A stretch of 64,000 nt of DNA from Solihabitans fulvus (GTDB lineage: Bacteria; Actinomycetota; Actinomycetes; Mycobacteriales; Pseudonocardiaceae), in the NCBI RefSeq assembly GCF_008386585.1, contig NZ_VUOB01000030.1, positions 1 to 64,000 on the forward strand, written 5' to 3'. The position numbers and the translations under genes were made by a program. This document shows, one piece after another, positions 32,619 to 40,298 of the stretch. Below the pieces are notes generated by a model that worked only from the letters and a program-made list of their open reading frames with translations, did no database searches and was not told the DNA's origin. Within the stretch, counting starts at the first letter, position 1; every line of letters begins with the position of its first letter.

Positions 32619-33995
32619 ATGTCGAAGGACAACAACACGGCCAGGTCGGAGAACCCCGCCAGAGGCAACGGATCGGGCCCGCCTGGCCGGACGATCCTGC
32701 GGGTGGTCGGCGCGAGCCTGATCGGCACGACCATCGAGTGGTACGACTTCTTCCTGTACACCTCGGCGGCGGCCCTGGTGTTCAACAAGCTGTTCTTTCC
32801 CAACGCCGATCCGCTCACCGGCACGCTGCTGTCCTTCGCCACCTACGCGATCGGCTTCCTGGCCCGGCCGCTCGGCGGGTTGGTGTTCGGCCACTTCGGC
32901 GACCGCGTCGGCCGCAAGAAGCTGCTGGTGTTCAGCCTGCTGCTGATGGGCGGCTCGACGTTCGCGATGGGCCTGCTGCCCACCTACGCCACCGCGGGTG
33001 TCGCGGCGCCGTTGCTGCTCACGGCCCTGCGACTGGTGCAGGGCTTCGCGCTCGGCGGCGAGTGGGGCGGCGCGGTGCTGATCGTCTCCGAACACGGTGA
33101 CCCGGCGCGGCGCGGATTCTGGGCGTCCTGGCCGCAGTGCGGCGCGCCGGGCGGGAACCTGCTGGCCACGGCGGTGCTCGCGGTGCTGTCCGGAGTGCAG
33201 TCCGACGCGACCTTCTTCTCCTGGGGCTGGCGGATTCCGTTCCTGCTGTCCGGCCTGCTGGTCGCCGTCGGGCTGTGGATCCGGCTGGCCGTCTCGGAGT
33301 CGCCGGTGTTCCTCGCGGCGGCGCGCGGTGCGGAGCGCTCCGGGGAACGCGCGCCGATCGTCCGCGTGCTGCGCGACCACTGGCGCGAGGTGCTGGTCGC
33401 GATGGGCGCGCGGATGGCGGAGAACGTCTCCTACTACGTGATCACCGCGTTCATCCTGGTGTACCTCACCGGCCCGCTGCACCTGGCCAAGTCCGTTGGC
33501 CTGCAAGCGGTGCTGATCGGCTCGGCGGTGCACTTCGTGACGATCCCGTTGTGGGGCGCGCTGTCCGACCGGCTGGGCAGGCGCGTGGTCTACCTGTTCG
33601 GCGCGGTCGGCGTCGGCGTCTGGGGCTTCGTGTTCTTCCAGCTGCTGAACACGAAGTCCTACTGGCTGATCGTGCTCGCGGCGACCGTCGGTCTGGTGCT
33701 GCACGGCGCGATGTACGGGCCGCAGGCGGCGTTCTTCTCCGAGCTGTTCGGCACCAGGGTGCGGTACTCCGGGGCGTCCATCGGCTACCAGCTCGCGTCG
33801 ATCCTGGCTGGCGGGCTCGCGCCGCTCATCGCCACCGCGCTGCTCAAGGCGTACGGCGGCACCCTGCCGGTTTCCCTGTACGTGGCCGGCATGTGCGTGC
33901 TGACGGTGGTCGCCGTGTCGCTGTCGCGGGAGACCAGGGGCACCTCGCTGACCGAGACGCGGGTTCCGGCACCGGCGCAGCCGACCACGGTCTGA
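32619..33995 (+). CDS. MHS-type major facilitator transporter
   Basis: A 458-residue, twelve-helix MFS protein of the metabolite:H+ symporter group (ShiA/ProP-like). Features: GTTIEWYDFFLYTSAAALVF, the loop FGDRVGRKKLL, LRLVQGFALGGEWGGAVLIV and WGALSDRLGRRVVY. Position downstream of the hydroxybutyrate dehydrogenase suggests uptake of 3-hydroxybutyrate or a related short acid. The start ATG is chosen over an in-frame GTG 12 bases earlier; neither has a strong ribosome binding site. Confidence 0.9.
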   Translation: MSKDNNTARSENPARGNGSGPPGRTILRVVGASLIGTTIEWYDFFLYTSAAALVFNKLFFPNADPLTGTLLSFATYAIGFLARPLGGLVFGHFGDRVGRKKLLVFSLLLMGGSTFAMGLLPTYATAGVAAPLLLTALRLVQGFALGGEWGGAVLIVSEHGDPARRGFWASWPQCGAPGGNLLATAVLAVLSGVQSDATFFSWGWRIPFLLSGLLVAVGLWIRLAVSESPVFLAAARGAERSGERAPIVRVLRDHWREVLVAMGARMAENVSYYVITAFILVYLTGPLHLAKSVGLQAVLIGSAVHFVTIPLWGALSDRLGRRVVYLFGAVGVGVWGFVFFQLLNTKSYWLIVLAATVGLVLHGAMYGPQAAFFSELFGTRVRYSGASIGYQLASILAGGLAPLIATALLKAYGGTLPVSLYVAGMCVLTVVAVSLSRETRGTSLTETRVPAPAQPTTV

Positions 33996-34011
33996 CCGGC
34001 CGCGACACGCG

Positions 34012-34050
34012 CATCGCCTCGCCGATGACGAACGCATCGGCGAGGCGATG
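34012..34050. terminator. bidirectional hairpin terminator
   Basis: CATCGCCTCGCCGATG and CATCGGCGAGGCGATG form a perfect 16-bp stem with a 7-base loop between the convergent MFS and hydrolase genes. Confidence 0.88.
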
Positions 34051-34084
34051 ACCCCCAGTAATCTCGGTGGCACTCAGGACATCG

Positions 34085-34912
34085 TCAGTTCGCGGCCCAG
34101 TGGTCGCGCAGCAGGGCGGCAAGCTCGCCGCCGTGCTCCTCGGGGAAGAACAGCTTCCCTCCCTCGATCTCGATGACCTTCGTGACGCCGGGAATCGTGT
34201 CGCGCAACCAGTAGGCCCAGTCCAGCGCGAAGAAATCGTCGGCGGTGCCCCACACGACGAGCGTCGGCACGGCCAGTTCGCGCAGCGCGGGCTCGGCGGC
34301 GAGCAGGTCCTCGGCCGTTACCGAGATGAGGAACCGCTCGAAGTGCCGGGCCCGCTCCGGCGTGCCGAGCACCGGTTCGAGGTAGCCGGTGATCGTCTCG
34401 TCGCTGACCAGCTCGGGGTGTTCGTAGGTGTTGGCGAAGATGGTCGCCCGTGCGGCCGCCGGCTTGACCAGCGTGGACGCGCGGGCCGAGATGTCGCCTC
34501 GCTGCGCGGCGGCGAGGGTCGGCTTGAACTCCTCCGGCGGCAGGTTGTCGTGGGTGTCGCAGTTGGTCAGCGCGAAGGTGCGCAGCCGCTCGGGGTGTCG
34601 TGCGGCGAAGACCTGCGCGACGGCGCCGCCGGTGTCGTTGGCGACCAGATCGATGTCGTGCAGGTCGAGAGCGGCGCAGAAGTCCTCGATCGCCTCGGCG
34701 AGCGCGGGCAGCGAGTAGTCCTCGCGCGGCGGGGAACCGCCGTGCAGGGGCAGGTCGAGCGCGATGCTGTGGCCGTCCAGCTCGGCGATGACGTTGCGCC
34801 ACAACCCGCCGTTGACGCCGACGCCGTGCACGAACAGGGCGGTGCGGCCGGTCTCGGTGCCCGCCGAGGTGTAGGCGATCTCGCCGGACCTGGTGGTGAC
34901 CGTGTGCCGCAT
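34085..34912 (-). CDS. alpha/beta hydrolase with Asp at the nucleophile position
   Basis: A 275-residue cytosolic alpha/beta hydrolase. The oxyanion motif is FVHGVGVNGG; the elbow is V-A-N-D-T-G-G, with Asp where esterases have Ser, as in haloalkane-dehalogenase-like enzymes. The later acid is in VWGTADDFFALDWA, and the histidine in FFPEEHGGEL. Haloacid or epoxide chemistry is possible; substrate unknown. GAGGGAG precedes the ATG. A divergent TetR gene and three matching operators lie upstream, so it is probably induced by its substrate. Confidence 0.85.
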   Translation of the reverse strand: MRHTVTTRSGEIAYTSAGTETGRTALFVHGVGVNGGLWRNVIAELDGHSIALDLPLHGGSPPREDYSLPALAEAIEDFCAALDLHDIDLVANDTGGAVAQVFAARHPERLRTFALTNCDTHDNLPPEEFKPTLAAAQRGDISARASTLVKPAAARATIFANTYEHPELVSDETITGYLEPVLGTPERARHFERFLISVTAEDLLAAEPALRELAVPTLVVWGTADDFFALDWAYWLRDTIPGVTKVIEIEGGKLFFPEEHGGELAALLRDHWAAN

Positions 34913-34931
34913 ACAGGCTCCCTCGAATACA

Positions 34932-35034
34932 TACCGACTGACGGTCTACAATCTGTGCGGACCCTATAATGTGTACCGACAGTCGGTATGTCAACACCTC
35001 GCTCACCCGACCGACGTGAACACCGACAGTCGGT
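34932..35034. promoter_or_regulatory. three TetR operators in the divergent promoter region
   Basis: TACCGAC-A-GTCGGTA at 34974-34988 is a perfect palindrome; ACCGAC-A-GTCGGT at 35022-35034 repeats its core; TACCGACTGACGGT at 34932 is a one-mismatch version. Centres are about 42 and 47 bp apart. A consensus TATAAT (34965-34970) on the plus strand lies just before the middle copy, and a second -10 (TAGATT) serves the TetR ATG. Confidence 0.8.
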
Positions 35035-35079
35035 ATGTCATCCGACTCGCATCGCCCCACCTCGCCTAGATTGCTGCCC

Positions 35080-35655
35080 ATGAACAAGAAGGCCGAGCGC
35101 GGCCGGCTCACCCGCGACCAGCTCGTGGCGACCGCCACCGAGCTGTTCGCCGAGCGCGGTTACGAGGACACCTCCATCGAGGCCGTCCTGCACGAGGCCA
35201 ACGTGAGCCGAGGCGCGCTCTACCACCACTTCGCCGGCAAGGAGGGCCTGTTCGAGGCGGTCCTCGAGGCGGTCGAGACGCGGGTGGACAGCCAGCTCGT
35301 CGCCGCCGTCGCCGGCCAATCCGACCCCGTCGAGGCGCTGCGCGGCGGCTGCCTCGCCTGGATCGGGTTCGTCGGCGACCATGTGGTCCGCCAGATCGTG
35401 CTCATCGACGCGCCGGCCGTGCTGGGCTGGGAGCGCTGGCGCGAGGTCGACCAGCAGCACGGGCTCGGCATGATCAGGGCGGCCCTGCGGGCCACCCGGC
35501 GGCTGCCGGCCGAACTCGTCGACCCCTTCGCGCACATGCTGCTCGCCTCGCTCGGCGAGATCGCGCTGCTCATCGCGAGGTCCCCGGACCCCGACGCGGC
35601 GCTCGACAACGGCGTGGCCGCCATCGAGGAACTGCTGCGCCGCGTGCTGCGCTGA
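35080..35655 (+). CDS. TetR/AcrR family regulator
   Basis: A 191-residue repressor. The helix-turn-helix is RDQLVATATELFAERGYEDT followed by SIEAVLHEANVSRGALYHHF, then a TetR_C-type domain. It starts at MNKKAERGRLT: the ATG lies 7 bases after TAGATT, so the message is probably leaderless, and an upstream frame through the operator is rejected. It should repress itself and the divergent alpha/beta hydrolase through the three operators between them. Confidence 0.92.
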   Translation: MNKKAERGRLTRDQLVATATELFAERGYEDTSIEAVLHEANVSRGALYHHFAGKEGLFEAVLEAVETRVDSQLVAAVAGQSDPVEALRGGCLAWIGFVGDHVVRQIVLIDAPAVLGWERWREVDQQHGLGMIRAALRATRRLPAELVDPFAHMLLASLGEIALLIARSPDPDAALDNGVAAIEELLRRVLR

Positions 35656-35690
35656 GGCGCAGAGCCCCTGCTGCGCGCGCTGAGGTTCAG

Positions 35691-35724
35691 CTCCTGCGGT
35701 GACTCGGCTCCTGCGGTGACTCGG
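35691..35724. repeat. 17-bp tandem duplication after the TetR gene
   Basis: CTCCTGCGGTGACTCGG occurs twice head to tail, with a diverged third unit (CTCCCTCCGGCGATTCAG) leading into the end of the convergent membrane protein gene. Confidence 0.85.
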
Positions 35725-35738
35725 CTCCCTCCGGCGAT

Positions 35739-36455
35739 TCAGCCCTTGCGGCGCGTCACCAGGAGCCTGGTGGTCAGGACGAGGACCACGCAGCAGAAGA
35801 CCAGCGCGGCGTTGCTGCCGAGCAGACTGGCGCGATCGCCCGCGTACCACTTCGGGTCGAGCAGGCCGGCGACCGCGATGGCGGCGAACAGGACGGCGAT
35901 GGCCACCAGGGACAGCGTCGAGGACCCGCGCAGCCGCCGAGGCGTCAGCCGGTCGAGCACCGTTCCGCCATAGCCGAGGAAGGACGTCGCGGCCGGCGAA
36001 CGCGTGCCGGGCCTTCGGGTCGCGGCAGCGGCCCTGCGCCGTCGTCGCAGCGACCACCAGCGCAGGGCGAGGACAACGACCAGCGCGAGCACGACCACGC
36101 CGTCGCCGGCGATGTCGAGCTGGAGCGACCGGTGCCCGGTCGCGAAGTTGACGATCCCGCTGAGTGCGGCGCAGCCGACCAGATAGGGCAGCATCGCCAG
36201 TCCCCAGGGCAGCTGGAAGAGCCTGCGACCGCCGGTCGGCGCCTGAGGCGGCCGGGGCGGCTGGGTGACGCCGTACGGATACGGCGCGGGCTGGACGGGT
36301 GCGGGGTTGCCGACATGGAAGTGCACGCCGCCGTTGATCGTCCCCGCCTGCACGGTGGGACCGTTGACCGTGCCGGACACGTCGTTGTGCACGCCGCCGG
36401 CCGGTCCACGCCGACCGGCCGCGCGCTGCGGACTCGGTGAGTCAGGCTGTCCCAC
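35739..36455 (-). CDS. four-helix membrane protein with VQAG-type (BASS/RHIM-like) N-terminal motif
   Basis: A 238-residue protein. Near residues 25-47 it carries NDVSGTVNGPTVQAGTINGG followed by VHFHVG, a Gly/Val-rich motif that in actinomycetes often precedes signalling or effector domains and resembles bacterial amyloid signalling sequences (core x-Q-x-G). A Pro/Tyr-rich linker and four hydrophobic helices follow (for example LAMLPYLVGCAALSGIVNFA and LSLVAIAVLFAAIAVAGLL). The GTG has GGGGG upstream. Function unknown. Confidence 0.65.
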   Translation of the reverse strand: MGQPDSPSPQRAAGRRGPAGGVHNDVSGTVNGPTVQAGTINGGVHFHVGNPAPVQPAPYPYGVTQPPRPPQAPTGGRRLFQLPWGLAMLPYLVGCAALSGIVNFATGHRSLQLDIAGDGVVVLALVVVLALRWWSLRRRRRAAAATRRPGTRSPAATSFLGYGGTVLDRLTPRRLRGSSTLSLVAIAVLFAAIAVAGLLDPKWYAGDRASLLGSNAALVFCCVVLVLTTRLLVTRRKG

Positions 36456-36572
36456 TGGCTGCCCCCTGCGGCCTTGGTGAGCAGTGATCATAACGACGCG
36501 GGGGGCGCGTGCTGCCAGGTTCGCTGCTGGTTTCCGCTGCTGGTTCCCTGGGCGTGATGACAGCATGACCGA

Positions 36573-38486
36573 ATGGACCAGGCGACCGGCGCGCTCCGTC
36601 AACTGCTCGAACTGCTGGCGCGCGACGCGGCGGGCGACCAGCTCGCGGAGGTGGCCTCGGCGGCCGGCGCAGCGGGAGCGGACGCGCGGGACCTCGCCGA
36701 GATCGACGCGGCGACCGCGCTCGCGCTGCGCATCAGGAGAACGCTGACCGCGCACCGGCGCAGGGAGGCCGAGCTGACCGCGCTGTTCGACACCGCGGGC
36801 GACCTGGCCGGCCTGCGTGACCCGGACGCGGTGCTGCGCTCGATCGTGCACCGGGCCAGGATGCTGCTCGGCGTCGCGGTGGCCTACCTGAGCCTCAACG
36901 ACGAGACCGAGGGCGACACGTACATGCGGGTCACCGACGGCTCGACCTCCGCGCTGTTCCAGCAGCTGCGGCTGGGCATGGGCGAGGGGCTCGGCGGGCT
37001 CGTCGCGCAGACCGCGCGGCCCTACTCCAGCGCGGACTACCTGACCGACCCGAGGTTCCGGCACACCGGGCCCATCGACACGGCCGTCCTCGACGAGGGC
37101 CTGGTCGGCATTCTCGGCGTCCCGCTCACGCTCGGGAACCGGGTGATCGGCGTGCTCTACGCGGCGGACCGCTCGCCCCGCGAGTTCTCGCCGGACGAGG
37201 TGGCGCTGCTGGCGTCGCTCGCCGACCACGCGGCCATCGCCATCGACACCGCGCACCTGCTCGAGGAGACCCGCCGCGCGCTGCTGGAACGCAACGCGGC
37301 CACCGAGACGATCCGCGCGCACAACGACGCCATGCGCCGCGCCGAGGAGGCGCACGACCGGCTCACCGACCTGGTGCTGCGCGGCGGCGACGTGCCCGAG
37401 GTGGCCGCCGCCGTCGCCCAGGTGCTCGGCGGCGGGATCCTGGTGCACGACAACGAGGGCGCCGAGCTGGCCAGCAGCGGGTGCGAGTCGGTGGTTCCGC
37501 CGGCGGAGGCGGTGGCCGCGTCGCGGGCGACCGGCCGGGCGGTCTCCTCCAGCGGGCACTGGGTGTGCGCGGTGCTGGCGGGCCCCGAGCTGCTCGGCAG
37601 CATCGTGCTGGTCGCCCGGCCCGAGCTGGCCGACGCCGACCGCAGGCTGTTCGAGCGGGCGAGCGTGGTGACCGCGCTGCTGCTGCTGTTACGCAGGTCG
37701 GTCGCCGAGGCCGAGAACAAGGTGCGCGGCGAGCTCGTCACCGACCTGCTGGCCGCCCCGGACCGCGACCTTGCCGGGCTGGTGGTGCGGGGCAGGCGGC
37801 TCGGCGTCGACCTGGCTGCCGCGCACGCGGTGCTGGTCGCCGACGGCGACGGCGCGCCGAGGGACCGGGTCGCCGCGGTCGCCGCGCGGCACGCCTCGGC
37901 GGTCGGCGGGCTCTCCGGCGGGCACCGCGAGCACGTCGTTCTGCTGGTGCCCGGCGCGGACGCTGGCGCGGCGGCCAGGGAGGCCGCGCGGGTGCTCCGC
38001 GACGGCGTTGGCAGGCCCGTGACGGTCGGCGCGGCCGGGCCGGCGGCCGGGCCGACCGGGCTCGCCGCCGCGCACGGCGAGGCGCTGCGCTGCCTGCGCG
38101 CGCTGCGGGAGCTGGACCGGCGCGGCTCCGCCGGCACGCTCGCCGACCTCGGCTTCGTCGGCGTGCTGCTCGGCGACCGGGCGGACCTGGCGGGCTACGT
38201 CGGCGCGACGCTCGGGCCGGTGCTCGACTACGACCGGCGGCGGGGCACCGAGCTGGTCGCCACGCTCGCCGCGTACTTCGAGTGCGGCACGAACCTGAGC
38301 CGTACCAAGGACATCCTGCACGTGCACGTGAACACCGTGGTGCAGCGCCTCGACCGGATCGGCACGCTGCTCGGGCCAGGTTGGGCGGACCCGGGCCGCG
38401 CGCTGGAGATCCAGCTCGCGCTGCGGTTGCACCGCGTCGCCGATCCGGCCGGCGTCGCGGGGCAGGAGCACCGGGACGGCCCGTGA
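36573..38486 (+). CDS. GAF-domain PucR/CdaR-type transcriptional regulator
   Basis: A 637-residue regulator. A GAF domain covers about residues 75-225 (DEGLVGILGVPLTLGNRVIG, VLYAADRSPREFSPDEV), a coiled segment follows, then a second sensor-like region, and a PucR C-terminal helix-turn-helix at the end (LVATLAAYFECGTNLSRTKD, ILHVHVNTVVQRLDRI). Such proteins control catabolic genes on binding aromatic or other small ligands. No obvious target operon is next to it; the divergent membrane protein is 117 bp away. Confidence 0.9.
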   Translation: MDQATGALRQLLELLARDAAGDQLAEVASAAGAAGADARDLAEIDAATALALRIRRTLTAHRRREAELTALFDTAGDLAGLRDPDAVLRSIVHRARMLLGVAVAYLSLNDETEGDTYMRVTDGSTSALFQQLRLGMGEGLGGLVAQTARPYSSADYLTDPRFRHTGPIDTAVLDEGLVGILGVPLTLGNRVIGVLYAADRSPREFSPDEVALLASLADHAAIAIDTAHLLEETRRALLERNAATETIRAHNDAMRRAEEAHDRLTDLVLRGGDVPEVAAAVAQVLGGGILVHDNEGAELASSGCESVVPPAEAVAASRATGRAVSSSGHWVCAVLAGPELLGSIVLVARPELADADRRLFERASVVTALLLLLRRSVAEAENKVRGELVTDLLAAPDRDLAGLVVRGRRLGVDLAAAHAVLVADGDGAPRDRVAAVAARHASAVGGLSGGHREHVVLLVPGADAGAAAREAARVLRDGVGRPVTVGAAGPAAGPTGLAAAHGEALRCLRALRELDRRGSAGTLADLGFVGVLLGDRADLAGYVGATLGPVLDYDRRRGTELVATLAAYFECGTNLSRTKDILHVHVNTVVQRLDRIGTLLGPGWADPGRALEIQLALRLHRVADPAGVAGQEHRDGP

Positions 38487-38636
38487 CGGCGTGGCGCCGG
38501 AGCTCGGATCAGGAGCGCCAAGTCGTTGCTGATCAAGGGAAGTAGCCGTAGTTGATCGCGGATGGCACCCCGACGTGTGATTTTGTCGTCGGCCGGGTCG
38601 GTTGGGCCACGTGACGGAGGCGGTTACCGCTCCGCC

Positions 38637-38966
38637 TTACCCCGGATGGGTGATATGGTCCCGCTGCCCGGAGGCGGTCGCGTCGGCCGGGACGGTGTCG
38701 GCACGCGGTTCGACGCCGGGCAGTCGGCTCGACGGGGGACCTGTGTACCACTGGGATGACGAGGTGACTGGGGCTGACCTGCCCGTCCTCGGTGACCCGG
38801 CGCAGGTCGGTTGCGCACGCCTGGCCAGCATGTCATCCGGCCGAGTGAAGCGCGCGGTGCCGCCGTTGACGGCCAAGCCGTTCAGCTCGACCCTGCGTCC
38901 GCTCAGCGCGCGCTCGACGGCGCGGCCGAGCCGGCGCTGAGCATCACTCTGTGTGGCCTGGGTCAC
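38637..38966 (-). CDS. hypothetical protein
   Basis: A 109-residue frame with GTG start and a weak AGGGCGAA site. The first half has high third-position GC and an ordered look (AQRRLGRAVERALSGRRVEL, NGLAVNGGTARFTRPDDMLA); the second half is Ser/Pro/Thr-rich. It starts 20 bp from the divergent hypothetical gene. I do not recognise it; overlapping plus-strand frames look worse. Confidence 0.4.
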   Translation of the reverse strand: MTQATQSDAQRRLGRAVERALSGRRVELNGLAVNGGTARFTRPDDMLARRAQPTCAGSPRTGRSAPVTSSSQWYTGPPSSRLPGVEPRADTVPADATASGQRDHITHPG

Positions 38967-38986
38967 AAAGTTCGCCCTGGTAGGGG

Positions 38987-39298
38987 ATGGACTGGTCTGG
39001 CAACGCAGGTGACGCTTTCCGCGTGACGCCGCAGCCAAGCATCGTCGCTCCCGACGCGGAGCTTGCCTTCTACCAACGCATACGGCACCTGGCGCAACGA
39101 GCGGAACGCACGGCACACGATCGCTTCAACATCGTGGGCCCGCCGCCCTCCCAGGAGCACCTGGACATCCTCGCGGAGATGAGGACCCTGACCGAGGGCC
39201 ATCTCGCCGCGATGGAGAGAATTCCGGGCCACCAACCGAGCCAGCCGCGCGACGCGTTGCCCCAGCCGCGCCGCGACGCCGACTGTCGATCGAGATGA
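38987..39298 (+). CDS. hypothetical protein
   Basis: A 103-residue frame starting at ATG (MDWSGNAGDAFRVTPQ). The central part is helical and plausible as protein (ELAFYQRIRHLAQRAERTAH, QEHLDILAEMRTLTEGHLAA), and the C-terminus is basic. GGGG directly before the ATG is a poor ribosome binding site, so a GTG 12 codons later may be the true start. Unrecognised. Confidence 0.45.
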   Translation: MDWSGNAGDAFRVTPQPSIVAPDAELAFYQRIRHLAQRAERTAHDRFNIVGPPPSQEHLDILAEMRTLTEGHLAAMERIPGHQPSQPRDALPQPRRDADCRSR

Positions 39299-39339
39299 GC
39301 CCGCCGGACACTCGGTGACCGGCCGGTCCCGCCCAGCCC

Positions 39340-40026
39340 TCAGTTGGTGTTGAAGAAGATCATCGGATTGTCGCTGCCGGTGTGAATCGGGGTGACAAGG
39401 CCGAGAGACTCCTTGTGCCGAGCCAGTTCCCGGTTGACGTCGGGGGACCTCGGCGCCGACGCGGTGAAGTAGCCGATGCCTCGGTCGCGCAGCCATCGGG
39501 TCACCACCGCGCCCTCGTGGAACGGCAGCGCGATGGCGTGGTGGAACACGTCGTGCACGCTCACCGGCGTGCCCGGCGCGAGCGTCGGCATGATCGCGGA
39601 CAGGTACCAGCGCGCGAAGCCCGCGGTGTGCGCCGCGTCCATGAACAGGTAGTCGATGTCGGGCGGCAGCCTCGCGCCATCGCGCACGTCGCCGTGCACG
39701 AACGTCCACCGCCCCTCGGCGAGCTCGGCCGGCACGTTGTGCCGCGCGTGGTCCACCAGGTCGTAGGAGTGGAGCTGCCCGACACCGTTGTCCCGCAACG
39801 CGCGCAGGATCCACGTCGTCGACCACCCGTGCAGCGCGCCGATCTCGACGACGGTCCCTGGCCGGTACTCCCGCAGCAGCAGGTAGGTGACCTCCGCCTC
39901 GATGTCGTCGAGCTGCGCGCGCATGCCCTGGTCGTGCAGCGCGAGCTGTTCCGCTCTGACCTGGAGCAGGTCGGTGCGGTACTTGTCGTACAACTCACGA
40001 ATGAACTCCGTGGTGAGGTCCTGCAC
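39340..40026 (-). CDS. class I SAM-dependent methyltransferase (Methyltransf_24-like)
   Basis: A 228-residue Rossmann methyltransferase. Motif I is TVVEIGALHGWSTTWIL, the adenine-binding acidic residue lies in HSYDLVDHARHN, and IDYLFMDAAHTAGFARWYL is the family's metal/acid segment. Enzymes of this group often methylate hydroxyls on sugars or secondary metabolites. GTG with AAGGGGAG upstream is chosen; the longer frame lacks support. Substrate unknown. Confidence 0.85.
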   Translation of the reverse strand: MQDLTTEFIRELYDKYRTDLLQVRAEQLALHDQGMRAQLDDIEAEVTYLLLREYRPGTVVEIGALHGWSTTWILRALRDNGVGQLHSYDLVDHARHNVPAELAEGRWTFVHGDVRDGARLPPDIDYLFMDAAHTAGFARWYLSAIMPTLAPGTPVSVHDVFHHAIALPFHEGAVVTRWLRDRGIGYFTASAPRSPDVNRELARHKESLGLVTPIHTGSDNPMIFFNTN

Positions 40027-40249
40027 GTGAACTCCCCTTGCGCGGCGACGAACCGTGCGCCGGTGCGCGGCGGACGGCGGTCGCGGAACGTTGGTGTCGG
40101 CCGTTTTTCTCGACACCGTGCGGGAATCACGTTATTGATCACGCCGCGCGGGCACGTCCCGCTGCGGAGCCATTGTCGGTGCGGTACCCGGGTAGCCGTC
40201 GGGGCATACCGAGGTACCGCGACGGTGGCCGGGGGATACCCCGGTAGCA

Positions 40250-40284
40250 CGAGTGCCCCGCGCCGGGCAGGCGCGGGGCACTCG
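40250..40284. terminator. hairpin terminator after the phosphoesterase gene
   Basis: A perfect 15-bp stem (CGAGTGCCCCGCGCC / GGCGCGGGGCACTCG) with loop GGGCA, 15 bp beyond the stop of the minus-strand phosphoesterase gene. The preceding 200 bp (40027-40249), upstream of the methyltransferase, hold GGTACC/GGTATCC-rich sequence without a clear gene. Confidence 0.85.
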
Positions 40285-40298
40285 GTTCGCCGGCAGGC

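Noticed and set aside
38602..38940. 112-codon plus-strand frame overlapping the minus hypothetical gene
   Set aside because: Poor third-position GC and no ribosome binding site; the minus frame looks more like coding sequence in its first half.
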